Shown here: piece after piece, positions 44,147 to 53,514 of the stretch | Layout of the letters: each line of letters opens with the position of its first letter | Position numbering within the stretch: position 1 is the first letter of the stretch | Origin: Dehalococcoidia bacterium | GTDB taxonomy: Bacteria; Chloroflexota; Dehalococcoidia; Dehalococcoidales; W498 | Assembly: GCA_011170285.1 (NCBI GenBank) | Contig: DUEE01000016.1 | Span: 62,001-126,000, forward strand | DNA: 64,000 bases | Direction: 5' to 3' | Notes under the pieces: generated by a model | Told to the model about the DNA's origin: nothing | The model's input: the letters and a program-made list of their open reading frames with translations, nothing else | Database searches by the model: none | Position numbers and translations under genes: made by a program

Positions 44147-45232
44147 TTACTCAGAAGCTGGCTGCTCACCAGTAATGAACTCTTCCACCATCTGGCGAGC
44201 TTCGTCATCGGTATATTGAATAGGCGGTGATTTCATAAAGTAGGCAGAGGGAGCTACCAATACCCCCCCGAGTCCTCGGTCGAGGGCAAGTTTACCGCAT
44301 CTTATAGCATCAATAACTACCCCGGCTGAATTAGGGCTGTCCCACACCTCAAGTTTTAACTCCAGGTTCAGAGGTACATCACCAAAGGTTCGCCCTTCCA
44401 TTTTAATATGGCAAAACTTACGGTCATCCAGCCAGCGGACATAGTCACTAGGACCGACATAGATGTTATCCGGGTCAAGCTGGTAGTCCAGTTGCGATGT
44501 AACCGAGGTAGTTTTAGATATCCTCTTCGACTCAAGGCGCTCGCGCTCTAACATATTATAGAAATCCATGTTACCACCAAAGTTCAATTGATAAGTTCGC
44601 TCTAATTTAACCCCACGGTCTCTAAACAGCCGAGTAAGGACGCGGTGGACAATGGTGGCTCCAACCTGAGATTTTATATCATCACCAATAACGGGAAGCC
44701 CTCTTTCAGTAAAGCGCTCCTGCCAATACTTCTCTCGAGCGATAAAAACTGGGATACAGTTGATAAAGCCACAGCCAGCCGTCAGCGCCTGCTCAATGTA
44801 CCACTTGGTTGCCTCTTCACTACCAACCGGCAAATAGTTAATCACTATGTCGGTTTGGGTTTCCTTGAGGATTTGAACTATGTCGGCTGTTGGACCTGGC
44901 GCCTTCTCAATAATTTGAGACAGATACTTGCCTAAACCATCATGGGTCATACCCCGCTGAACCTTAATCCCAGTAGCCGGTACCTCACAAAATTTAAAGG
45001 TATTATTAGGCTGAGTAAAAATTACCTGCGCCAAGTCTTTGCCAACTTTATTCTTATCAATATCAATGGCAGCTACGAAATTAATATCGCTTATGTGGTA
45101 TCCCCCCAGATTAACATGCATAAGCCCGGGCACAAATTCAGTCTCTTTCGCCTTCTTATAGTAGTAAACACCCTGAACCAATGATGAGGCGCAATTACCC
45201 ACCCCTATTATGGCTACATTTATATTACCCAA
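44147..45232 (-). CDS. ino1: Inositol-3-phosphate synthase
   Basis: 361 residues, starting at a TTG ([20 protein letters not shown]). The NAD-binding GVGNCASSL and the [29 protein letters not shown] and [12 protein letters not shown] blocks match the actinobacterial/archaeal-type Ino1 family. It isomerises glucose-6-phosphate to inositol-3-phosphate for inositol lipids. It is first in the inositol-lipid operon, 28 bp before the glycosyltransferase. Confidence 0.95.
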   Translation of the reverse strand: MGNINVAIIGVGNCASSLVQGVYYYKKAKETEFVPGLMHVNLGGYHISDINFVAAIDIDKNKVGKDLAQVIFTQPNNTFKFCEVPATGIKVQRGMTHDGLGKYLSQIIEKAPGPTADIVQILKETQTDIVINYLPVGSEEATKWYIEQALTAGCGFINCIPVFIAREKYWQERFTERGLPVIGDDIKSQVGATIVHRVLTRLFRDRGVKLERTYQLNFGGNMDFYNMLERERLESKRISKTTSVTSQLDYQLDPDNIYVGPSDYVRWLDDRKFCHIKMEGRTFGDVPLNLELKLEVWDSPNSAGVVIDAIRCGKLALDRGLGGVLVAPSAYFMKSPPIQYTDDEARQMVEEFITGEQPASE

Positions 45233-45328
45233 GACTTATCCGCTCTCCTTTCTAATAACAGAAAAGGCTACCGTGGTTATCCTACTTATGTTATTTTTGG
45301 ATGTCAACATAAAGGATTAAATTATTGC

Positions 45329-45596
45329 CGCACTTTTATTAAGGGTGAGGACTGGGATAATTTAGCCTTTACTAGTATAGAGCTTAACCGCATTCCTGCC
45401 CAAGCCGTCGCCGAAACAGCAAAAAAAGCTAAAGCACTAGAAATTGTAGTGTGGTGATTCATGGTGAAACAATCCTAGAATCAGTTGAAAAGGACACCCC
45501 CCAACCTCTACTCATAGCCCCCAGGTTAACGTCTTATCTCACCCTGGTCTTCTGAGCCCTGAGGAAGCCAAATTAGAACTGCTAACGGCATCTTAA
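45329..45596 (+). pseudogene. Remnant of a PHP-domain phosphoesterase (histidinol-phosphatase-like)
   Basis: Three frames joined give one PHP-like sequence: FIKGEDWDNLAFTSIELNRI then AQAVAETAKKAKALEIVV (to about 45455); after a shift VVIHGETILESVEKDTPQPLLIAP; after another shift VNVLSHPGLLSPEEAKLELL to a stop at 45594. The VHGETI..PVE and LSHPGL elements are typical of the C-terminal half of PHP phosphoesterases. Both ends are missing and at least two frameshifts are present. Confidence 0.65.
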
Positions 45597-45784
45597 TAAG
45601 AATTAGTACCCAAAAAGGTCACTAATTTACTAATGAATGCATCGTCCTTTCAGTCCAACAAACAAGAGCTAATCTAAATCCTAGCTCTGATGTCCATATC
45701 TTTAACTGATACTGATTGCTATCAACCCCGTGAAATCAACTGCTAACTCAGATTGTGGAAAATATAGTTTTTCAACGGTTCAAA

Positions 45785-45925
45785 TTAGCCTTGACCAATT
45801 CTAAATACTTTAGTCCCACATGCAGGGCAGAGCCCCCGTGTAGCTGGTCTACCATTTTTAAGGATAACCTTTTGAGGATCCTTTATCTCTACCTTCTTTC
45901 TACACTTAAAACAATACGCTTGCAC
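45785..45925 (-). CDS. DUF5679 mini zinc-ribbon protein
   Basis: A 46-residue protein from GTG 45925: VQAYCFKCRKKVEIKDPQKV, then ILKNGRPATRGLCPACGTKV and FRIGQG. The CFKC and CPAC pairs form a zinc ribbon, and the KNGRPATRGLCP block is the DUF5679 hallmark. AGGAGG lies 9 bp upstream, and a promoter is present about 35 bp further on. The family is common in Chloroflexota and Actinobacteria; function is unknown. Convergent with the decayed PHP gene and upstream of nothing else on its strand. Confidence 0.85.
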   Translation of the reverse strand: MQAYCFKCRKKVEIKDPQKVILKNGRPATRGLCPACGTKVFRIGQG

Positions 45926-45956
45926 TTCTTGCCACCTCCTTTTTGGAATCGGTTGA

Positions 45957-45986
45957 ACTATATTCTAATTATAGGCAAGATGTCAA
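45957..45986 (-). promoter_or_regulatory. Promoter of the DUF5679 gene
   Basis: On the minus strand TTGACA (45986-45981), an 18-bp spacer and TATAGT (45962-45957), about 32 bp upstream of the GTG start. Confidence 0.6.
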
Positions 45987-46035
45987 GACCTTTTTAATTA
46001 ACTTTACTTGCCGAACACTGGATTTAAGTTATTTA

Positions 46036-46956
46036 TCAGCGATAAGAGGGTTGAAGAACTTTTTCTGGTTGCCATTGCCTTGCTACATGGTTGAAACGCA
46101 ACACGCCCAAAAAACATCCATCATGGGTGTAAACCCGGCAACGATTCTCAAAAGGAGGCGATGACGCCAGATTGTGCTCAAAGCAACCATTACTCAAAGC
46201 CAAGGAGCCCCCATTCTTTATAGTCCGTTCGGTAGCGTGGCTAACAATAATAGCTGTCCAATGTAAAAGCACGACATCTATAGGATGAATAAAGCGTTGC
46301 CAGTCGCCATAGCGACAGGCGTATTCAAGTTGAGGCATTGAAACTGCGTCCATTATATCAAAGAGACCACAGCGCAAGCGGGTTAGTCTTGTCAAATTAG
46401 CACCACAACCCAACGCTTGCCCTAAATCATGAGCTAGTGAGCGGATATAGGTGCCCTTACCGCATACTACTTCTATGGTGACTACTGGAGGTTGCCAATC
46501 TAGAAGCTCAATGAGGTGGATTCTAGTTAGCCTGCTTTTCCTCTCAACCTGAATTCCAGCCCGTGCCAATTGGTAAAGTCGCTTACCATGATGCTTCACT
46601 GCACTATACATGGGAGGGATCTGCGATATTAAACCACAGAACGAAGCAAGTGCTGCCTCCAACTGTTGTTGAGTAATCCCAGAGGGGTCTCCTTTTTGAA
46701 TAATCTTACCACTGGAATCATAGGTATCTGTAGACACACCCAGCTCAATCTGAGCCCGATAAATCTTAGTCGCATCTACCAAAAACTCAATGACTCGTGT
46801 TCCCTGACCGAGACAAATAGGTAAGACGCCTGTTGCCTCTGGGTCAAGAGTGCCGGCATGTCCAACGCGCCGCACTCCCGTCAGTCGTTTCACCGTAGCT
46901 ACAATGCTAAACGAGGTCTCACCCTGAGGCTTATTAATATTTAAAATTCCATCCAC
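46036..46956 (-). CDS. truB: tRNA pseudouridine-55 synthase
   Basis: 306 residues, starting at GTG (MDGILNINKPQGETSF). Catalytic Asp in RRVGHAGTLDPEATGVLPI, plus SCGKGTYIRSLAHDLG-like VVCGKGTYIRSLAHD. It forms pseudouridine at position 55 of tRNAs. It is the last gene of the nusA operon, 2 bp after rbfA. Confidence 0.96.
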   Translation of the reverse strand: MDGILNINKPQGETSFSIVATVKRLTGVRRVGHAGTLDPEATGVLPICLGQGTRVIEFLVDATKIYRAQIELGVSTDTYDSSGKIIQKGDPSGITQQQLEAALASFCGLISQIPPMYSAVKHHGKRLYQLARAGIQVERKSRLTRIHLIELLDWQPPVVTIEVVCGKGTYIRSLAHDLGQALGCGANLTRLTRLRCGLFDIMDAVSMPQLEYACRYGDWQRFIHPIDVVLLHWTAIIVSHATERTIKNGGSLALSNGCFEHNLASSPPFENRCRVYTHDGCFLGVLRFNHVARQWQPEKVLQPSYR

Positions 46957-46958
46957 AG

Positions 46959-47327
46959 CTAATGCCTATGCCGGTCAGGGGTACTGTCAATACTAACCTC
47001 ATCAATCAGCTTAAGCAGGTGGGCTCCCCGCTCAATAGAATCGTCCCACTGAAAGCTCAGTTCAGGAATACGACGTAATTTCAGACGCTTAGCCATCTCC
47101 TTACGAAAAAAACCCGAAGCGGCAGCTAATACGCTTAGCGTCTCTTGTTTTACTTCGCCGCTGCTGATGCGACTTATGAATATCTTGGCATATCTCAGGT
47201 CAGGTGAGGTGGAAACCTCGGTTACAGCAACAAAACTGCCAAGTCGTGGGTCTTTGACTTGGCGTTGAAGTAACTCACTAATTTCCTGGCGAATAAGATT
47301 GTTCACCCGTTCAATACGGCGTGTCAT
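46959..47327 (-). CDS. rbfA: Ribosome-binding factor A
   Basis: 122 residues with a KH-like fold. RRIERVNNLIRQEISELLQR and KDPRLGSFVAVTEVSTSPDL are conserved RbfA blocks. It assists 16S rRNA 5'-end maturation and cold adaptation. It lies 3 bp downstream of infB. Confidence 0.94.
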   Translation of the reverse strand: MTRRIERVNNLIRQEISELLQRQVKDPRLGSFVAVTEVSTSPDLRYAKIFISRISSGEVKQETLSVLAAASGFFRKEMAKRLKLRRIPELSFQWDDSIERGAHLLKLIDEVSIDSTPDRHRH

Positions 47328-47330
47328 AAT

Positions 47331-49163
47331 TCAGTCAGTTTTTTCCTTTCTGAAAAACTCCAGTATATCGCCAACTTGAAACTCATAAAAATCCTCGATG
47401 CCCACACCGCACTCATAGCCAGCAGCCGCTTCTTTAACATCGTCCTTAAACCGTCTCAGGCTGCCCACAATAGATTCGCACACTATTTGTTCTTGACGCT
47501 GCACCCTAACCGAGGCACCCCGCGTTATCTTACCTTCAGTAACATAGACACCGGCTACCTTCATCCTTTTTAAACCAGGAAAGATAGCCCTCACCTCAGC
47601 CCGCCCATCAATAACCTCTATATATGTGGGCTGTAACATACCTTTAAGAGCCTTGTCGACATCATCTACCAAATTGTAAATGACATTATAGTGACGGATA
47701 TTTATACCTTCCGTGTCAGCCAGTCGCCGTGCTCCTGGCTCAATACCGGTACCAAAACCAATAATAAGCCCCTTAGACGCAATAGCTAGCATAACATCGC
47801 TCTCAGTAACATTACCACTGGCACTGTGTATAATCCTGACCCGGACTTCCTCTGTCTCTAAATGCTCCAAAGAGCTTGTTATCGGTTCAATACTACCTTG
47901 AACATCAGTTTTGAGAATAACATTGAGCTCTTTTACCTGCCCGGCATTTATTTGGGTAAGGAGATTACTAAGACTCACCGAAGATCGTTGCTGCCTCTCT
48001 TGTTCGCACTTCTGTATCAAGGTCTGTACTTGGTGTTCGCCAGCTACAGCAGTCAGGGTATCCCCCGCTTGAGGCACATTATTTAAGCCAAGGGTTTTAA
48101 CCGGGGTAGCTGGCCCAGCCTTTTTCACCTGCTTACCCATATCATTAAACATTGCCTTTACCCTACCCCAAGTGGTCCCAACCACTATAGTATCACCCAG
48201 CCTCAAAGTTCCGGTATGAACTAGCACTGTAGCTAATGGTCCCTTCGTTTTATCCATCTCAGCTTCGATAACTACCCCAACCGCAGGACGAGAGGGGTTT
48301 GCCTCAAGATTCTCCACCTCAGCCACAACCAGAAGGTTTTCCAACAAGTCGGTGATGCCTATCTTTTCTTTAGCCGAAATTAAAACACAGACTGTATCAC
48401 CTCCCCACTCCTCAATAAGCAAGCCGACATCAGCTAGCTGCCGCTTAACCAGATCAGGGTTAGCTTCGGGCTTATCAATCTTATTTATAGCTACCACAAT
48501 AGGCACCTCAGCCGCCTTGGCATGGTCTATAGCTTCTAAAGTCTGTGGCATTACCCCATCATCAGCGGCTACTACCAAAATAGCAATATCGGTTACCTGG
48601 GCGCCACGAGCCCGTATCGCAGTAAAGGCTTCATGACCAGGTGTATCCAGGAAGGTAATCTTCTGTCCATTAATTTCCACCTGGTAAGCACCAATATGCT
48701 GAGTAATGCTACCTACTTCAGTGTCCATTACATTAGTTTGCCTGATAGCATCAAGTACTCTAGTCTTACCGTGATTAACATGCCCCATAATAGTAACTAC
48801 AGGAGGTCGTGACCGCAGACCGCCAAGTTCCCCATCTCGGAGCTGTTGATGCCGATTAGCTGCTCTAATAGTGCCAGCCAGTCTTTGAGCCGCCAGAGGC
48901 TTCGGCTGGACTTCGTGCCCAAGGTTTGTAGCTACAGCGGCCGCTGCTTCATACTTAATGACCTGGTTAATATTAGCCATAATGCCATTTCTCATCAGTT
49001 GCTTGATAATATCTATGGCACTTATCCTGAGGAGGTCAGCCAGCTGCCTCACACTTAAGGAGAGAGGAATCTCAATTAAATGTTTCTCCGGTGAGGACAA
49101 ACCCGCGCTACCTTCTTCGCCTGAATTTTGTGTAATTTCATCTGGTTTGCTCGCTCTTGCCAC
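47331..49163 (-). CDS. infB: Translation initiation factor IF-2
   Basis: 610 residues from GTG 49163 with AAGGAG 7-8 bp upstream. A short N-terminal domain is followed by the G domain: G1 [13 protein letters not shown]3 DTPGHEAF, G4 NKID. The C-terminal domains II-IV follow. The very long N-terminal extension of proteobacterial IF-2 is absent, giving the short form. It positions initiator tRNA on the 30S subunit. It lies 11 bp after ylxR. Confidence 0.97.
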   Translation of the reverse strand: MARASKPDEITQNSGEEGSAGLSSPEKHLIEIPLSLSVRQLADLLRISAIDIIKQLMRNGIMANINQVIKYEAAAAVATNLGHEVQPKPLAAQRLAGTIRAANRHQQLRDGELGGLRSRPPVVTIMGHVNHGKTRVLDAIRQTNVMDTEVGSITQHIGAYQVEINGQKITFLDTPGHEAFTAIRARGAQVTDIAILVVAADDGVMPQTLEAIDHAKAAEVPIVVAINKIDKPEANPDLVKRQLADVGLLIEEWGGDTVCVLISAKEKIGITDLLENLLVVAEVENLEANPSRPAVGVVIEAEMDKTKGPLATVLVHTGTLRLGDTIVVGTTWGRVKAMFNDMGKQVKKAGPATPVKTLGLNNVPQAGDTLTAVAGEHQVQTLIQKCEQERQQRSSVSLSNLLTQINAGQVKELNVILKTDVQGSIEPITSSLEHLETEEVRVRIIHSASGNVTESDVMLAIASKGLIIGFGTGIEPGARRLADTEGINIRHYNVIYNLVDDVDKALKGMLQPTYIEVIDGRAEVRAIFPGLKRMKVAGVYVTEGKITRGASVRVQRQEQIVCESIVGSLRRFKDDVKEAAAGYECGVGIEDFYEFQVGDILEFFRKEKTD

Positions 49164-49174
49164 TGATTAACTCC

Positions 49175-49486
49175 TTACGGGAAGTCTTTTTTGAACTTCT
49201 CAGCTTTGGCTGAGAAATACAGTTTATTAGCAGTCTTAATGAGCTGTTCCCGATTATCCTGGGTAACAGTAGTTCTCAAAGCATGCTCCAGCCGACCACC
49301 CTCTAGCCCAATTTCCCAGCACTCCTCTACCAAACATAAGTAAGCACCACGCCCCACTCTCTTGCCACTTGTATCAACCTTCACCTCCCCATCGGAAATA
49401 CGCACTAAACGAATTAACTGCCCTTTAGGTCTTATCTTACGACAAGCCACACATGTTCGCTGAGGTATATGCCTAGTAATCTTCAT
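49175..49486 (-). CDS. ylxR: YlxR-family protein (DUF448)
   Basis: 103 residues, MKITRHIPQRTCVACRKIRP with the DUF448 GRGAYLCLVEEC block. YlxR proteins bind RNA and act as nucleoid-associated regulators in some Firmicutes. The ATG at 49486 lies inside the nusA 3' end (14-bp overlap), indicating coupling. An earlier TTG would add six residues. Confidence 0.9.
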   Translation of the reverse strand: MKITRHIPQRTCVACRKIRPKGQLIRLVRISDGEVKVDTSGKRVGRGAYLCLVEECWEIGLEGGRLEHALRTTVTQDNREQLIKTANKLYFSAKAEKFKKDFP

Positions 49487-50888
49487 CACTTGTATCTGTA
49501 TCAATCTCTGACTCTCGGCGTAGCTTCCTCAGCTTGATGCCATCATCAGCGCTTTTCTTGTACTGATTGCCTTTCTTCTTCTTCTTCCTTGACTTAGCCT
49601 CAGGCTTAGTCGGTACCGATACTAAAATATCCTCAGCAAACCGGAGCTGAGGTTTTTCTATTGCTGCTTGTGATTCGAGCGGTTCCAAGGGAACCGCCTC
49701 AAGTGTTGATAGAGGCTTAGCCGCTTCTTCTGCCGGCTCGGTAAAGGCTGAAGTTGAATCAGCAGTAGCTGGTATTTCAGCAGGAAGCTCCTCACCAACC
49801 GTAGCCTCTTCCTCCTCCTCAACTAAAAGCTTAGCTTCTGCCAGCTTTTCTGCCTCAGCATCGGAAGCGCTCTTGATGTCAATTCGCCACCCGGTAAGTT
49901 TAGCCGCCAGTCTAACATTCTGCCCCTCTTTACCAATAGCTAATGAAAGCTGCTGATCAGGGACAACCGCAGTAGCTACCTCTTCCGCATCATCCAGATG
50001 AATATCTAATATCCGGGCTGGGCTAAGAGCATTGGTAATAAGGACAGAGGCATCCGGATCCCACATAACAACATCTATCCTTTCGCCGTTTAACTCGCTT
50101 ACAATATTCTGTATCCTGATGCCGCGCAAGCCAACACAGCAACCAACTGGGTCAACGCCCTCCTGACGGGTAGCTACAGCTACCTTACTGCGATAGCCAG
50201 CTTCACGAGCAATTGCCTTTATTTCCACTATCCCATTAAAAATCTCGGGAATCTCCAGCTCAAAAAGTCGGCGAAGTAAATCTGGGTGAGAACGTGACAC
50301 CACCAGTTGAGGTCCTTTGCCACTCCGGATCACCTCTAAAAGGTAAACCTTAAGCCTTTGACCTACCCGATACCTCTCATTACGCATCTGCTCCGCTGCT
50401 GGCAGTACTGCCTCTGTCCTGCCCAAATCGATAAACATCTGCCTATGTTCAATACGCTGGACTATACCGGTGATAACATCGCCTTCCTTACTAGTATATT
50501 CCTCAAATATGGCACTATGCTCTGCTTCATGAAGACGCTGCAAAATTACCTGTTTTGCCGTTTGAGCAGCGATGCGTCCAGCATTATGCGGTGTAGCTTC
50601 TACCTCAATAACCTCTCCAATCTGAGTGTCTGGCTTGATTTGGCGTGCTTCATCTAGCGATATGTCGCGGCGACTATCCGAGGGTAGCTCAACTACAATC
50701 TTCTCAGCCCATACTGTAACCCCGCCAGTAGAGGGGTTAATCTTAACCAAAATATTCTGGTTAGCAGCAAAATTATCTTTCCTGTAAGCCGATACCAGAG
50801 CTGCCTCTATGGCTTCAATAACTATCTCCTTGGATAGGTTTTTTTCAGCCGAGAGCTGGGTGATAGCAATTAGAAAATCACTCTTCAT
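49473..50888 (-). CDS. nusA: Transcription termination/antitermination factor NusA
   Basis: 471 residues. An N-terminal RNA-polymerase-binding domain (MKSDFLIAITQLSAEKNLSK) is followed by an S1 domain (GDVITGIVQRIEHRQMFIDLGR), KH1 (GVDPVGCCVGLRGIRIQNIV) and KH2 (AIGKEGQNVRLAAKLTGW). An acidic and then lysine-rich C-terminal tail of about 120 residues replaces the acidic repeats of E. coli. Unlike many genomes, no rimP gene precedes it. It has its own promoter and a leader with a terminator-like hairpin. Confidence 0.96.
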   Translation of the reverse strand: MKSDFLIAITQLSAEKNLSKEIVIEAIEAALVSAYRKDNFAANQNILVKINPSTGGVTVWAEKIVVELPSDSRRDISLDEARQIKPDTQIGEVIEVEATPHNAGRIAAQTAKQVILQRLHEAEHSAIFEEYTSKEGDVITGIVQRIEHRQMFIDLGRTEAVLPAAEQMRNERYRVGQRLKVYLLEVIRSGKGPQLVVSRSHPDLLRRLFELEIPEIFNGIVEIKAIAREAGYRSKVAVATRQEGVDPVGCCVGLRGIRIQNIVSELNGERIDVVMWDPDASVLITNALSPARILDIHLDDAEEVATAVVPDQQLSLAIGKEGQNVRLAAKLTGWRIDIKSASDAEAEKLAEAKLLVEEEEEATVGEELPAEIPATADSTSAFTEPAEEAAKPLSTLEAVPLEPLESQAAIEKPQLRFAEDILVSVPTKPEAKSRKKKKKGNQYKKSADDGIKLRKLRRESEIDTDTSDEDY

Positions 50889-50928
50889 CTCGGATTAAAA
50901 CCTCCAAATCTATTATTCCCCATACAGC

Positions 50929-50952
50929 AAAAAAGTGGGGATGAAACCCACT
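50929..50952 (-). terminator. Terminator-like hairpin in the nusA leader
   Basis: On the minus strand AAGTGGG-TTTCATC-CCCACTT folds into a 7-bp stem (8 with a G-U) followed by a run of T residues. It lies between the nusA promoter and the nusA ATG, about 40 nt before the gene, so it fits an attenuator rather than the end of an upstream gene. Confidence 0.65.
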
Positions 50953-50979
50953 TCACTAATTAACCTTCACTTTACAAAA

Positions 50980-51008
50980 AGTATATCACAATTAGGCTTG
51001 GGATGCAA
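50980..51008 (-). promoter_or_regulatory. Promoter of the nusA operon
   Basis: On the minus strand TTGCAT (51008-51003), a 17-bp spacer and TATACT (50985-50980). Transcription starts near 50973, giving a leader of about 85 nt before the nusA start. Confidence 0.7.
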
Positions 51009-51061
51009 GCTTTTGAAGAGGCTTTGGCTCACCCTCGCAATGACAAGGAAAAACGATGAGG

Positions 51062-51736
51062 TCAAGCTATTTTCATCCCAAAGTAGCAAATACTATTGAG
51101 GCAACATTGATGGCAAAGAGGATGGTTGCGGCAGACATTCTTACCCAGGCAAACCAGCAAGGCATGATATTCATTGAATAGCTGGGCATCAGCCGGCAGA
51201 TTATGCATAAAGAGATTTTGATAGGCAGTGTAGTTATTACTATCAGGGGCTAAACCAAGGCGACTAATGATACGACGGGTATAAGCGTCAATAACAAAAA
51301 CTGGCTTATTAGCAGCATATAGTATTATGGAGTCGGCTGTCTCCTGCCCAATGCCATAGACGGAAATAAGCTGTTGGTGGAGTGAGTCAATATTATTGGC
51401 AAATAGTTTACTAAGGTCATCATCATGGTGTTCTCCAAGCCAATGAGCCAATGACTTAAGCTTTAGTGACTTGGCGTTATAATAACCGCAGGGGCGAATA
51501 AGCCCAGCGACTTCGGGGAGGGTTAAGTGGCGTAGTGCTTCTGGTGATAGTACCTTGGCTGATTTTAGATTGGCTATAGCCTTCTCTACATTACCCCAGG
51601 CGGCAGATTGGGTAAGGATGGCACCAACTATTATCTCAAACGGCTCCTGCGCTGGCCACCAGTATTGAGGTCCATAACGAGCCATAAGTTGGTGGTAGAT
51701 GGTTAGTAGTGTTCGGCTAACAGATTGGTCATCCAT
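51062..51736 (-). CDS. Endonuclease III-like DNA glycosylase (MagIII type)
   Basis: 224 residues of the HhH-GPD superfamily with a C-terminal Fe-S loop CRNHPLCHQCCLNSIC (C-x5-C-x2-C-x5-C). The helix-hairpin-helix is SVYGIGQETADSIILYAANK. It carries Glu where endonuclease III has the catalytic Lys, and the Asp is in FVIDAYTRR. That makes it a monofunctional glycosylase of the MagIII (3-methyladenine) type rather than an AP lyase, by family knowledge. Its 5' end overlaps the trmO 3' end by 34 bp. Confidence 0.85.
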   Translation of the reverse strand: MDDQSVSRTLLTIYHQLMARYGPQYWWPAQEPFEIIVGAILTQSAAWGNVEKAIANLKSAKVLSPEALRHLTLPEVAGLIRPCGYYNAKSLKLKSLAHWLGEHHDDDLSKLFANNIDSLHQQLISVYGIGQETADSIILYAANKPVFVIDAYTRRIISRLGLAPDSNNYTAYQNLFMHNLPADAQLFNEYHALLVCLGKNVCRNHPLCHQCCLNSICYFGMKIA

Positions 51737-52185
51737 CGGGGTATTTCAGCATTAGTTACCGAATCATATCCTGGGATGTAGGGTTTTATATCAATTACCG
51801 GCGTGCCATCAATAGCATCAAGCCCTTCAACTTTTAATATATTACCCTGGCACTGCAATAGTCTAACTGTAGCTTTCCCCACCGGATTTGGTCTGTTTGG
51901 CGACCGGGTGGCAAAAAGTCCTACCGCGGGCAATTTCTGTTCACCCCTAGGGTGGACTTTGGTTGGCACTTGACCGGTAGCGGCAACCCCGTGCATCCAG
52001 TAGAGAATAATGATGTGGGAGAATTTCTCCAGTCCGTCTAGAGCCTCGGTTAAGGTGCTGTTAATTACTATGTCGGAAACGATTTTTTCCCAGTCGCTCC
52101 TGGCTGGTAATGCTTGCTTAATCCCATTTCTGACGATACCTATAGCTTTCAGGGTCATACTGGGTAGTTCACTAGTCATTTTCAA
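51703..52185 (-). CDS. trmO: tRNA t6A37 N6-methyltransferase TrmO (TsaA family)
   Basis: 160 residues of the TsaA/YaeB fold: GLFATRSPNRPNPVGKATVR (SAM/RNA-binding), FSHIIILYWMHG and GLDAIDGTPVIDIKPYIPGY. TrmO methylates t6A37 of threonine tRNA in E. coli. The extra C-terminal domain of the E. coli enzyme is absent. It overlaps the glycosylase gene by 34 bp in another frame. Confidence 0.9.
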   Translation of the reverse strand: MKMTSELPSMTLKAIGIVRNGIKQALPARSDWEKIVSDIVINSTLTEALDGLEKFSHIIILYWMHGVAATGQVPTKVHPRGEQKLPAVGLFATRSPNRPNPVGKATVRLLQCQGNILKVEGLDAIDGTPVIDIKPYIPGYDSVTNAEIPRWMTNLLAEHY

Positions 52186-52275
52186 TACTTCCTACTGGCA
52201 TTATAATAGCATATCTAAAACAAATGAAGAGAGGCTGCATTTCAAAACAGCCTCTTAGTTATTTCTGAAGTACAA

Positions 52276-53514
52276 TTATCCTAGTGGAGTAAGGGTTAAC
52301 AGCTTTTTAGCAATCTGCGGATACTTGGCTATAAAGAGCAATTCATCTTCAACGAGTGGTTTCTGTGACTCTACATTAGCATACCTTACCAGCTCTAGAA
52401 CTTCATTGGCCTCTTCTTTATTATTAAACGATACCTCTATCTTCCCCATCACATGGCTAAAACCTGATATCCCGCTATACTCTCCGGCACAGATTTCTCT
52501 CCCGGTGTACACGAACTCTGGTTCACCCCTGCCCAGTTCTTCATAACCATAAAGCTCATAGTTTTGCGGGTCTTTTAACACGCCGTCAGCGTGTATGCCG
52601 GATTCATGGGCAAAGGCATTAGAGCCAACCCCGGGCTGGTTTATTGGAATCGGCACACCAAAGGCGTAACTGGCAAACTTAGCTACCTTCCATGCCTTAG
52701 ATAAATCAACGGAGCCTGCTAATTGATATTCATCAGCAAACCCCTTTGATTTGGTCGCAGCTAGAATAGTCGCCACCAGGTCGGCATTCCCCGCCCTTTC
52801 CCCGAGACCGTTTAGGGTAGTATTGATATAGGCATCTTGTCCACCGTCTATAGCTCCTTTAGCTCCAGCAATAGAATTGCCCACAGCCATCCCCAGGTCA
52901 CCATGGCAATGCTGTTCAATAGCCATGCCGACATTTTCAGCCAATGCCTTGATAGTTTCATAAATAGTGAAGGGGTTATCATAACCGAGGGTATCACAGT
53001 ACCTGAATCTATCAGCCCCGTGTTCTTTGGCGGCAAGTCCGAATTTGATAAGGAAATCCAGGTCTGTCCTTGAGGCATCTTCGGCGTTGACACCTATGCT
53101 CTCAGCGCCAAGAGCCCGAGCGGCATCAACTGCCTCGACCATACAATTTATAATGTCCTCCCTTGTCTTCCTCCCTTGGAACTTGCCTTTAATCATCTGG
53201 TCTGATGTGGATATTGAGAGATTGAGATGGCGGATATTAGGTACCAGCTTAAAAGCTGACTCTACATCACTGGCGATGGCTCTTATCCATCCTTCCAAAC
53301 GCATAGGATGCAGGACCCCCATCTCAGCTAGTTCCAGGTTGGCTTGTAGGTAAATGGATTCGTGCCTAGTGGTGGGGAAGCCAAACTCGGATTGAAAGAC
53401 CCCCATTTCATTCAGATAAATATTTATCAAGGTTTTTTCAAGCTTGGATAAACCAAGCCTCGCTGTCTGCACTCCATCCCTATTGGTTACATCAAGAAAA
53501 TAAATCTTAGGCAT
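52276..53514 (-). CDS. Homocitrate/isopropylmalate-synthase-like enzyme, candidate Re-citrate synthase
   Basis: 412 residues of the DRE-TIM family: VTNRDGVQTARLG at the N-terminus (N-RDG in place of DGE), metal-binding EQHCHGDLGMAVGNSIA, and NTTLNGLGERAGNA. A short C-terminal segment without the long LeuA regulatory domain follows. Such proteins are annotated as homocitrate synthases, but in Dehalococcoides a homologue is the experimentally defined Re-citrate synthase. No leu or lysine-AAA genes are adjacent. The activity is thus open between acetyl-CoA plus oxaloacetate and acetyl-CoA plus 2-oxoglutarate. A single gene. Confidence 0.85.
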   Translation of the reverse strand: MPKIYFLDVTNRDGVQTARLGLSKLEKTLINIYLNEMGVFQSEFGFPTTRHESIYLQANLELAEMGVLHPMRLEGWIRAIASDVESAFKLVPNIRHLNLSISTSDQMIKGKFQGRKTREDIINCMVEAVDAARALGAESIGVNAEDASRTDLDFLIKFGLAAKEHGADRFRYCDTLGYDNPFTIYETIKALAENVGMAIEQHCHGDLGMAVGNSIAGAKGAIDGGQDAYINTTLNGLGERAGNADLVATILAATKSKGFADEYQLAGSVDLSKAWKVAKFASYAFGVPIPINQPGVGSNAFAHESGIHADGVLKDPQNYELYGYEELGRGEPEFVYTGREICAGEYSGISGFSHVMGKIEVSFNNKEEANEVLELVRYANVESQKPLVEDELLFIAKYPQIAKKLLTLTPLG

